From DAOUJI01 sp965219565 (GTDB taxonomy: Bacteria > Chloroflexota > Dehalococcoidia > Lucifugimonadales > JAGWBF01): a DNA stretch of 64,000 bases. Where the stretch lies: contig OZ244780.1 in NCBI GenBank assembly GCA_965219565.1, forward strand, positions 2,232,001 to 2,296,000, written 5' to 3'. Of this stretch, positions 8,582 through 15,777 are shown piece after piece. The stretch's first letter is position 1; every line of letters begins with the position of its first letter. A model generated the notes under the pieces. It saw only the letters and a list, made by a program, of their open reading frames with translations, searched no databases and had not been told where the DNA came from. The position numbers and the translations under genes were made by a program.

Positions 8582-9022
8582 GTGAAGACTAGAGCCTTTT
8601 CTCACCTTGCCATCGGAGTCAAGGACATGGAGACAGCCCTCGGTTTCTACCGGGACCTGCTGGGGCTTAAGGTGGACCTGGACAGAATCGAACGTGGAGG
8701 CACTCCCGATGAGAGACGGGCCGTGTACCTCCGCTGGGAGGACGGCCCAGACTCGACCTTCATCGTGTTGGGGCAGACCAACACCATCATCCCCGGCGAG
8801 CCGTTGCAGATGAACCAGCTGGGCTACCACCATTTCGCCTTCTGGGTGGAAGACCTGGAGGAAACGTTGGAGAAACTGAAGGCTGCGGGTGTAGCGATCC
8901 GTTCCGGCCCCAACACCATGGACTCCGGCTGGTACGGGGAAGATGGAAGCGGCCAAGTGATGACCACCGTCTTCCAGGACCCCGACGGCAACTTCGTGCA
9001 GCTAGACCAACGGGTAAGCTAG
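8582..9022 (+). CDS. VOC-family (glyoxalase/dioxygenase fold) protein
   Basis: A 146-residue VOC protein, a paralogue of the gene 40 bases upstream. It has FSHLAIGVKDMETALGFYRD at the start, YHHFAFWVEDLEETLEKLKA in the second half, and FQDPDGNFVQLDQ at the end. The start is GTG 8582 after AGGAGG. Two adjacent single-domain VOC genes, together with the two-domain VOC gene at 35 kb, suggest family expansion. The exact reaction (ring cleavage, epimerisation, lyase) cannot be read from the sequence. Confidence 0.88.
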   Translation: MKTRAFSHLAIGVKDMETALGFYRDLLGLKVDLDRIERGGTPDERRAVYLRWEDGPDSTFIVLGQTNTIIPGEPLQMNQLGYHHFAFWVEDLEETLEKLKAAGVAIRSGPNTMDSGWYGEDGSGQVMTTVFQDPDGNFVQLDQRVS

Positions 9023-9032
9023 GACCTCCGTC

Positions 9033-10310
9033 TTGGAAGAGGCTATACCGGCCCAGGTTGGAATTCGGCAGAACCGAGGCTTCGTCCTTGGGAGCCTCTC
9101 GTTCGGCCACGGCATATCCCATCTCTATGACTTGGGATTCCCCCTAATCCTGCGGGAGATAGCCGCTGTTTTTGGGTACAGCAACCTTCTGGTTGCTGTC
9201 CTCTTTTCCATTCGGCAGGGGGGATCCAGTGTCGTCAACCTGGGCGGCGGTCCTTTGGTGGACATGCTGAAGGACAAGTGGGGCCTGATTCTGACCGCCT
9301 GCATGGCCTGGTCAGCCCTTACTTTCATCATAATGGGGGCGTCTCCCAACTTCGGGGTCCTCGTCTTGGCCGTGCTGCTGATTTCCGTGCCGGGTTCGTT
9401 GTGGCACCTGCCAGCGGCCGCCGCCCTTTCTCAGCGGTTCCCAGATAGGCGGGGATTCGCCATCACCATCCACGGCACAGTGGCCAACATCTGCAACTAC
9501 TTGGGGCCGCTGCTGGCAGCCGTCCTCTTGACCGTGCTGCTATGGCGTTACGTTCTGTTCATCTATGCAATCCCGGCGGCGCTGATGGCCGTATTCGTCT
9601 GGTGGTCGCTCAGGGACGTTGGGAGCCCCGACGGCGAAAAGGAAGAGGCCAAACAACTGATGCCTCAGCTGCGCCATTCTTTGACGGCGGTCAAGAACCC
9701 GGTTGTGATCGCCTTGGTGCTGGCCGCAACGCTCAGGGGCATTGGGTTGAGCGCCGTCGCCCACTGGACTCCCTTCTACCTGATAGGCGTCGAAGACGAC
9801 ATGGGGGTCATCGACGCTGCCAGCAGCTTGGGAATGGGTAAAATCGAGGCGGGCTTACATCTAGGGCTGCTTGCTGGGATGGGCGTGATTTCCGGGCCAA
9901 TTCTAGGTCCGCTGTCCGACAAAATCGGTCGCAAGGCCATCATGGTGCCTGGTTTCATTGTAGCAGGGGCGTTGTCGCTGCTGGTGGTCAAGACCGGGGA
10001 CAGCCGACTTCTGCTGCTGGTATTTGCAGGCATGGGGCTTTTCAGCTTTGCGCTGCACCACATCCTACAGGCCTCAGTGCTGGATATCGTGGGCCGAGGC
10101 ACCGAGGCCACAGCCATAGGGCTGGTGTTCGGACTCGGCGGGCTGGTCGGGATTGCGACTCCGTTCCTGGCCTCGGAGCTCATAATCAAGCACTGGGGCG
10201 GCTACGGCGCGATATATTACTATTCAGGCATCCTGACGCTGATTCCCGCCGTCATCGTGCTGTTTACGCCCCTCCGCCCCAAGGCTCCGGCTGAACCCGC
10301 ACCTGCCTGA
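9033..10310 (+). CDS. MFS transporter
   Basis: A 425-residue major facilitator with about twelve hydrophobic segments. The first segment carries FGHGISHLYDLGFPLILRE, the loop 2-3 region reads GGGPLVDMLKDKWG (D-x-x-x-D-K/R type), and the loop 8-9 region has the cognate GPLSDKIGRKAIMV. It starts at TTG 9033, ten bases after the VOC stop, and is probably in the same operon as the two VOC genes. The likely role is uptake or export of an organic acid or of the VOC substrate. Confidence 0.88.
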   Translation: MEEAIPAQVGIRQNRGFVLGSLSFGHGISHLYDLGFPLILREIAAVFGYSNLLVAVLFSIRQGGSSVVNLGGGPLVDMLKDKWGLILTACMAWSALTFIIMGASPNFGVLVLAVLLISVPGSLWHLPAAAALSQRFPDRRGFAITIHGTVANICNYLGPLLAAVLLTVLLWRYVLFIYAIPAALMAVFVWWSLRDVGSPDGEKEEAKQLMPQLRHSLTAVKNPVVIALVLAATLRGIGLSAVAHWTPFYLIGVEDDMGVIDAASSLGMGKIEAGLHLGLLAGMGVISGPILGPLSDKIGRKAIMVPGFIVAGALSLLVVKTGDSRLLLLVFAGMGLFSFALHHILQASVLDIVGRGTEATAIGLVFGLGGLVGIATPFLASELIIKHWGGYGAIYYYSGILTLIPAVIVLFTPLRPKAPAEPAPA

Positions 10311-10357
10311 CGCTCAAAAATTCCTACGGCTCCACGTGTCCCTGACGGAAAATGTGG

Positions 10358-11383
10358 CTATCCTCGCAGCTGCGGCAAGACGGAATCTCGAAAGGCTTCC
10401 AGCGTGCTTTCCGGGAAGGAGTATGTCTCCGTAGTCTGGACGAAGAACCTGGATATGCCTTGATCCCGCAGTTGACCCAACCGATGGGCGACGTGCTCGG
10501 CGGTCCCGAAAAGCCCGATGGCGTCGCAAAGCTCCGCCACCATGTCGTCAGACAGAAACGAGGTAAGCCTGCGCGCCTCGTCCCAGTCCTCAGCGTGGGG
10601 GAGGTCGGGATAGAGAGCCAGCAGTTCCGGGGGAATCTCAAAGTCTGGGACCTCGATCCCGGCTTTCTTGAGCCATGAGGCTCTGTACGGCTCCATCACC
10701 CACTGAGCGCAAACCGGCCGCGCCATCGCGTGGGCCGTCTCCATGTCCTGGGATATATGGACGCGTCCTGCGTGCATGACTTCGACACTGCCGAGGTTTC
10801 GCCCCGCACGTCTGGCTCCGGCCTCCACTCGTTCCATCGCCGCATCCAGCATGGCGGGATGCAAGCCAGCGGATATGAGGACTCCGTCGGCCACTTCTCC
10901 AGCCAATTCCAGGGTCTTGGGGCCGCTGGCTGCGATGATTAGAGGGATGCTCCGTCCGGCGGCAAAAGGCAGCCTTGCATGGAAACCGTCGAAATCAACC
11001 TGCTCCCCAGCAAGCAAGCTCCTCACCGTGAGCACGCATCTCCGCATCATGTCCAGTGTGGACCTGCGTTGTCCGATGGTGCGTACGGCACTGTAGCCGC
11101 TGCCTATTATTATGCCTATCCGACCCGGAGCCAGCTCCTCCACCGTCTGGACAAGGGACGCCAGCACAGAGAAGTGGCGCGTAACCGGGTTGGTCACAGC
11201 GGTGTAGAGTTTCAGGTTATAGGTGTTCTGGGCTGCCAGGGCCAGCGTTACGTACACGTCCCGCATAATCAGCTGGGTGTCCGGTATGCCCATGCCGTCG
11301 AACCCAGCCTCTTCCACCCTACAGGCAAAGGCGGCGGACTCATTGGCGGGGGCGCAACCCGGAACCCTCAGCGCAATCTCCAT
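10358..11383 (-). CDS. LLM-class flavin/F420-dependent oxidoreductase
   Basis: A 341-residue luciferase-like TIM-barrel protein of the methylenetetrahydromethanopterin-reductase-like subgroup. Signatures are the N-terminal strand with AFACRVEEAGFDGMGIPDTQ, the ELAPGRIGIIIGSGYSAVRT loop, and PLIIAASGPKTLELAGEVAD, which usually contacts the flavin or F420. ATG 11383 follows the ribosome binding site AAAGGAG. Members are F420-dependent dehydrogenases/reductases or FMN monooxygenases; cofactor and substrate need a structural comparison. A second LLM gene is at 51.2 kb. Confidence 0.9.
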   Translation of the reverse strand: MEIALRVPGCAPANESAAFACRVEEAGFDGMGIPDTQLIMRDVYVTLALAAQNTYNLKLYTAVTNPVTRHFSVLASLVQTVEELAPGRIGIIIGSGYSAVRTIGQRRSTLDMMRRCVLTVRSLLAGEQVDFDGFHARLPFAAGRSIPLIIAASGPKTLELAGEVADGVLISAGLHPAMLDAAMERVEAGARRAGRNLGSVEVMHAGRVHISQDMETAHAMARPVCAQWVMEPYRASWLKKAGIEVPDFEIPPELLALYPDLPHAEDWDEARRLTSFLSDDMVAELCDAIGLFGTAEHVAHRLGQLRDQGISRFFVQTTETYSFPESTLEAFRDSVLPQLRG

Positions 11384-11443
11384 GAACGGCTCCTTTCTTG
11401 GCTCTCGATTCTATCTGAGGACGCCCAAAAACTAAGCCGGGCG

Positions 11444-11764
11444 TTATGGGGCGTCTCCACCTGTGGTAGTCCCCTTTGACAGCCGGGCGTAGACCTGCTG
11501 GGCCGTCATGCCTTCGACTTGAATCCACTTGTCCCGGGATGAATGGCCCCGCACTATGACGACCGCCGACTTGGGCACACCCAGAGCGCCGGCCAGCAAG
11601 TCGGTGACGGCTTTGTTGGCCTTCCCCTTCTCCGGCGTCGCCTTCACAGACACTTGCACCGTTCCGTCTTTAACGCCGCCAACCGTGTCTCTCGATGCTT
11701 TCGGCTGGACCCTGAGCCTCACCCTGCCGTGTTCTTCGGGGGTGCACTGTTTCTCGGTGCTCAT
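11444..11764 (-). CDS. DUF167 (YggU) family protein
   Basis: A 106-residue protein with the DUF167 fold signatures LRVQPKASRDTVGG, VKATPEKGKANKAVTDLLA and SAVVIVRGHSSRDKWIQVEG. The frame is open to 11863, but that extension overlaps the Fur gene and carries no conserved sequence, so ATG 11764 is chosen. Family members are small conserved proteins without an established function. It follows the Fur-type gene on the same strand, 53 bases downstream of that stop. Confidence 0.88.
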   Translation of the reverse strand: MSTEKQCTPEEHGRVRLRVQPKASRDTVGGVKDGTVQVSVKATPEKGKANKAVTDLLAGALGVPKSAVVIVRGHSSRDKWIQVEGMTAQQVYARLSKGTTTGGDAP

Positions 11765-11817
11765 GGTCGGGACTGAGTCCAGAATGCCGGGATGGCCATG
11801 CACGGCGGGCTGACGCG

Positions 11818-12294
11818 TCAGTCGTGGGGGTCCGGGCCGTTGTCCGTACGGCAAGTGGAACACACTCCATCGACAGTAAAATGGTCCAGGTCCGGCTCAA
11901 AGTCGAACTCAGCCACGAGGCGCGTTCTGAACTCGTCCAGGTAAGAGGGGCTGAGGTTATCCGCCTTACCGCATACGCGACAGACCATGTGGTTGTGGCG
12001 GGCGTCGGGGTCGGTAAGCTCGTAGTGCAGCCTGTCGCCTATGCCCACCTCGGTGACCAGGCCCAGCTTCTTGTAGAGATGGAGAGTGCGGTAGACGGTG
12101 GCGATGTCCATATAGGGATAGGTGTCTTTGGCCCGGCGGTAGACCTCGTCTACGTTCATGTGGCCGTGGCCGTCAGCTATGGCCGACAGGATGATCAGCC
12201 GCTGGGGCGTGAGCCTGAGGCCTTGGGCCTTTACCGTCTCCAGGATTTGCTCGTGTTTCAACGCTTCACTCGCAATTGCAACTGCAAGAACCAT
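11818..12294 (-). CDS. Fur-family metalloregulator
   Basis: A 158-residue Fur/PerR/Zur-type repressor. The winged helix contains GLRLTPQRLIILSAI and DIATVYRTLHLYKKLGLV, the family's DNA-recognition region. The metal part has HNHMVCRVCGK and CSTC, the two CxxC pairs of the structural zinc site. ATG 12294 is used; the first 12 residues are poorly conserved. It is divergent from the enoyl-CoA hydratase gene and 53 bases upstream of the DUF167 gene. Whether it senses iron, zinc or peroxide cannot be decided from the visible residues. Confidence 0.92.
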   Translation of the reverse strand: MVLAVAIASEALKHEQILETVKAQGLRLTPQRLIILSAIADGHGHMNVDEVYRRAKDTYPYMDIATVYRTLHLYKKLGLVTEVGIGDRLHYELTDPDARHNHMVCRVCGKADNLSPSYLDEFRTRLVAEFDFEPDLDHFTVDGVCSTCRTDNGPDPHD

Positions 12295-12346
12295 AGCCCA
12301 GCCCGTCTCCGGGTGTCAAGGACTCCGCCAGCGTGGGCGGGGCCAA

Positions 12347-12375
12347 CTGACAGCTCCGAAGCCCTATAGTATCAT
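12347..12375 (+). promoter_or_regulatory. sigma-70-type promoter for enoyl-CoA hydratase
   Basis: CTGACA at 12347-12352 and TATCAT at 12370-12375 are separated by exactly 17 bases, each hexamer one mismatch from consensus. They lie 45 bases before the ATG at 12421, in the gap divergent from the Fur gene, so that regulator could reach it. Confidence 0.5.
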
Positions 12376-12420
12376 TGGGACTCCCGACCGGAACGGTACA
12401 CTGCACTTAGGGAGCCGCCG

Positions 12421-13200
12421 ATGGACTACAGAAACATTCGCCTCGAGGTAGACCCGCCCTTCGCCACACTAACCCTTGACCGACCTAAAGCGCTGAATTC
12501 GCTGAGCCCCCACATGCTGCGGGAGATAGTCGACGCCCTCCAACAGTTGGAGATGACGCCGGGCCTGAAAGCCCTGACAATCCGAGGCAATGGACGGGCT
12601 TTCTGCACCGGAGCCGACCTGGACCTGATAGCCGGTTCCCTGGACGCCCCCGACCGCATCAGAGACTACTTGACTGTCCTCAACGGAATTATTTTCAAGC
12701 TGGAGGAACTGCCCTTTCCGATCATTGGAGCGGTTCACGGTTTCGTGCTGGCAGGAGGGCTGGAACTGATGCTTGGCTGCGACATGGTCATCGCCGCAGA
12801 AGACGCCCGCATCGGCGACCAGCACGCCAACTTCGGCCTGATGCCGGGCGGAGGTTCGACCCAGCGGCTTCCCGGACGCGTCGGGCGCCAACGGGCGATG
12901 GAACTGCTCTTCACCGGACGGTGGCTGTCCGGGAAGGAAGCCCAGGAGTGGGGCTTGGCCCTGCGGGCTGTCCCACCGGAACAGTTGGACGAGGAAGTGG
13001 AGGGCCTGCTGGTCCAACTCAGGCACAAGAGTGACCAGGGTATGGCGCGCACCAAGGACATGGTGCGGAGGGGCCGCCAACTGCCTCTGCGAGAGGGCGT
13101 GACCCAGGAGGTCGAGGCCTTCGTGGAATACACCACGACATCTCCCCATCCCAGGGAGGGCATCACTGCCTTCAAGGACAAGCGGCAACCCGTGTTCTAA
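12421..13200 (+). CDS. enoyl-CoA hydratase/isomerase family protein
   Basis: A 259-residue crotonase-fold protein. The oxyanion-hole strands are present as GNGRAFCTGADLDLIAG and AVHGFVLAGGLELMLGCDMVIA, followed by ARIGDQHANFGLMPGGGSTQRLPGRVG where catalytic acidic residues usually sit. It adds water to enoyl-CoA or isomerises double bonds in acyl-CoA oxidation. The SDR gene 35 bases downstream would supply the next dehydrogenation, so the two form a short beta-oxidation-like operon. Confidence 0.92.
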   Translation: MDYRNIRLEVDPPFATLTLDRPKALNSLSPHMLREIVDALQQLEMTPGLKALTIRGNGRAFCTGADLDLIAGSLDAPDRIRDYLTVLNGIIFKLEELPFPIIGAVHGFVLAGGLELMLGCDMVIAAEDARIGDQHANFGLMPGGGSTQRLPGRVGRQRAMELLFTGRWLSGKEAQEWGLALRAVPPEQLDEEVEGLLVQLRHKSDQGMARTKDMVRRGRQLPLREGVTQEVEAFVEYTTTSPHPREGITAFKDKRQPVF

Positions 13201-13235
13201 CTCACCGCCACGGCAAGCTATAGGAGGAAACCGTC

Positions 13236-14027
13236 ATGGAACTGGGGTTGAGAAACAAGACCGTAATCGTCACCGGAGGCGGCTCCAACATCGGCAGGGC
13301 GATTGTCCACGCGTTCGCAGAGGAAGGAGCCAACCTGGTCATCGCCGAGATAGACGAGACCCAGGGACGGAAGGTCGCCGAAGAAGCAGCCGCCCTCGGA
13401 ACAGGCTCGAGGGCGGTAGTCATAAAGACCGACGTGACCGACTATTCCCAGGTGGAAGCCATGGTCTCCGGCGCGGTAGACGAGTTCGGAGGCGTGGACG
13501 TGCTGGTCAACAACGTAGGCTGGTCCGTGGACAGGTTATTCATGGAGAAGCCGAGGGACGTGCTGGTCAAAGAGGTTGACCTGAACTTGTGGAGCCCCAT
13601 CAACTGCGTCCGAGCGGTCCTCCCACACATGATCGAACGCCAGTCAGGCTGTGTGGTGAGCATAAGCTCCGACGCCGGCAGGATGGGGGAGTACAGGGAA
13701 GCCGTCTACTCGGCCTGCAAGGCGGGCGTGATAACTCTCAACAAGGCCATCGCCCGTGAGACGGGTCGGTACGGCATCCGACTCAACACGGTGTGTCCCG
13801 GCTTGACGGTGCCCGAGCCGGAGGAGATGAGCAGCGAGAGCATGTGGCACGAAATGAGAGAGATTTTCACCGACGATACTCTGGAGCGGGTGAAGCGGGC
13901 TTATCCACTGAGAAGATTAGGCACAGCCGAGGAAGTGGCAAACGCGGTGGTGTTTCTGGCTTCCGACGCCGCCAGCTTCATCACGGGCCAGACCCTGAGC
14001 GTCAGCGGCGGCTACACGATGATATAG
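13236..14027 (+). CDS. short-chain dehydrogenase/reductase (SDR)
   Basis: A 263-residue classical SDR with the nucleotide loop TGGGSNIGRAI, the NNVG motif, the Ser of the SSDAG strand and the YSACK catalytic pair, ending with FITGQTLSVSGGYT. It starts at ATG 13236 after TAGGAGG. It follows the enoyl-CoA hydratase gene and probably oxidises the hydroxyacyl product or a related alcohol. Length is normal for a FabG-like SDR. Confidence 0.93.
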   Translation: MELGLRNKTVIVTGGGSNIGRAIVHAFAEEGANLVIAEIDETQGRKVAEEAAALGTGSRAVVIKTDVTDYSQVEAMVSGAVDEFGGVDVLVNNVGWSVDRLFMEKPRDVLVKEVDLNLWSPINCVRAVLPHMIERQSGCVVSISSDAGRMGEYREAVYSACKAGVITLNKAIARETGRYGIRLNTVCPGLTVPEPEEMSSESMWHEMREIFTDDTLERVKRAYPLRRLGTAEEVANAVVFLASDAASFITGQTLSVSGGYTMI

Positions 14028-14087
14028 CCCGGAGACCGAGAGATGACCCTAGCGACAACCTCAGCACAGTGAAAATAGACGGCGACT

Positions 14088-14123
14088 GCCCATTCCCCTC
14101 TGGGGGAAGGTTGGGATGGGGGC
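14088..14123. repeat. dispersed GGGGGAAGG-type palindromic repeat
   Basis: CCCCTCTGGGGGAAGGTTGG arm structure, related to the intergenic repeat family seen at 36.0, 40.4, 46.2, 53.6, 53.7, 54.6 and 61.9 kb. It lies in the 314-base gap between the SDR and hisS genes. Confidence 0.6.
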
Positions 14124-14138
14124 CAGAACCCCGCCCCC

Positions 14139-14219
14139 GTCTTTCCGGCGCAGGCCGGAATCCAGAGACGCCACCCCTTCTCACAAGGTTTCCTGGACTC
14201 CGGCCTTCGCCGGAGTGAC
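14139..14219. repeat. inverted repeat, 27-base arms
   Basis: Arms at 14139-14165 and 14193-14219 are near-perfect reverse complements built around CCGGCGCAGGCCGGAATCC / GGACTCCGGCCTTCGCCGG. The 27-base spacer is GC-rich. It sits next to a copy of the dispersed repeat and resembles a REP/MITE-like non-coding unit. Nothing else is recognised in the 14028-14341 gap. Confidence 0.7.
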
Positions 14220-14341
14220 GATTCAACGGATGTCCCTTTTCTTCAACGTCACGTGGCCTCCTCAAGGCCATAGTGATTACTCGTTGCACTTGGAATGACA
14301 GGTTAGGCGGCCGCGCTGCATGGCCTGAATGGGAACAACTC

Positions 14342-15601
14342 CTAGCTTGCGGCGTCTAAGCTGCTTAGAAGCCCATCAATGGAGACCGTCTCCTGGCCGG
14401 CGCCGCTCATGTCCCTGAGACCCACCTCGTTGCGGGCCAGCTCTTCTTCGCCCACAATCACCACGTACTTGAATCCGAGGGCGTTGGCCTGGCGCATCTG
14501 GCCTCTCAGGCTCCTGGACGCGCTGCCCAGGACGGCTCCAGCACCCTTCTTCCTGATTTGAGTCGTGATGTTCAGGGCCGCCTCCCGCGTGGACTCTCCG
14601 ATGGACGCCACCAGGTATTGCGGTGCCGTCTCGTCCGGGACTTCGATTTCCTGACGTTTCAAGTTAAGGGCCAGCCGTTCCATGCCTGTGCCGAATCCGA
14701 CACCCGGCGTGGGCTTGCCTCCCAACTGTTCTATCAAGCCGTCGTACCGGCCTCCGCCGCAAATGGTGCTTTGGCCTCCCTCTTCCTTGGGCTGAATCTC
14801 GAACACGGTGCGGGTGTAGTAGTCCAACCCCCTGACCAGGCGATGGTCCACACGGAATGGTATAGACGCGGCGGCCAAGTACTTCTTGAGCAAGTCCCAA
14901 TGCCGTTGGCAGTCGTCACAGAGGAAGTCCACCGACATGGGGGCCTCGGCGCCAAGGGGAATGCACGTCTCCTGTTTGCAGTCCAGCAAGCGTAGAGGAT
15001 TGCGGTCCAGTCGGTTGCGGCAGTCTTGGCATACCCTGTCCGCGTGCTGCGAGTAGTAGTCTCGCAGCTCCTTTATGTATTCCGGCCTGCAGGTCGAGTC
15101 TCCTATGGAGTTGACCGTCAGGTTAACGTCGCCCAACCCGAGGGCGCCCATGAAGCTCCAGGCAAAGTCGATAACCTCGGCGTCCACCGACGGGTCGGCG
15201 TCTCCCAAGACCTCCAGCCCGAACTGATGGTGCTCTCTGAAGCGGCCCGACTGGGGCCGCTCGTACCTGAAGACGGGACAGAAATAGTAAAGTCGAACGG
15301 GCTGGGGAAGATTGTGCATTCCGTGTTCCAGATAGGCACGGCAGACAGGGGCCGTACCCTCGGGCCGGAGGGTGATGCTATCGCCCCCCCGGTCGAGGAA
15401 CGTGTACATCTCTTTTTCCACGATGTCGGTGCCCTCGCCGACGGAGCGGACGAACAAGCCTGAGTCCTCGTACACCGGGGTATCAAGGCGGGAAAAGCCG
15501 TACTGACCGCATAGTCGCACCGCCTGCCGCTCGATATAGCGCCAGTATTTCTGGTCTTGCGGGAGGTTGTCAGCGGTGCCCCGCGGGGCCTTGAACTGCA
15601 T
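14342..15601 (-). CDS. hisS: histidyl-tRNA synthetase
   Basis: Charges tRNA-His. The class II core is complete: motif 2 as FRYERPQSGRFREHHQFG, the histidine-specific LVRGLDYYTRTVFE, and motif 3 as GVGFGTGMERLAL. An anticodon-binding domain follows. The frame is open to 15724, but ATG 15601 (MQFKAPRGTADNLPQDQ) matches the family N-terminus and gives 419 residues, the normal length. It is divergent from rel, an arrangement in which amino-acid supply and the stringent response sit side by side. Confidence 0.96.
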   Translation of the reverse strand: MQFKAPRGTADNLPQDQKYWRYIERQAVRLCGQYGFSRLDTPVYEDSGLFVRSVGEGTDIVEKEMYTFLDRGGDSITLRPEGTAPVCRAYLEHGMHNLPQPVRLYYFCPVFRYERPQSGRFREHHQFGLEVLGDADPSVDAEVIDFAWSFMGALGLGDVNLTVNSIGDSTCRPEYIKELRDYYSQHADRVCQDCRNRLDRNPLRLLDCKQETCIPLGAEAPMSVDFLCDDCQRHWDLLKKYLAAASIPFRVDHRLVRGLDYYTRTVFEIQPKEEGGQSTICGGGRYDGLIEQLGGKPTPGVGFGTGMERLALNLKRQEIEVPDETAPQYLVASIGESTREAALNITTQIRKKGAGAVLGSASRSLRGQMRQANALGFKYVVIVGEEELARNEVGLRDMSGAGQETVSIDGLLSSLDAAS

Positions 15602-15777
15602 GGTCTTCCTCCGTGGGCTAGAATACCCTAGCCCTAATTTAGTGTAAAGGCGGCGCACACCCTGGATAAAGCCGGAACCGTGCCTCGGCAGGAACGTTCG
15701 CGCTAGACTTGACCACGGCGTCAAGGTATCATGGACTAGACAAGGTCAGGGCAAATAATCAGGAGCGGACAGACACA

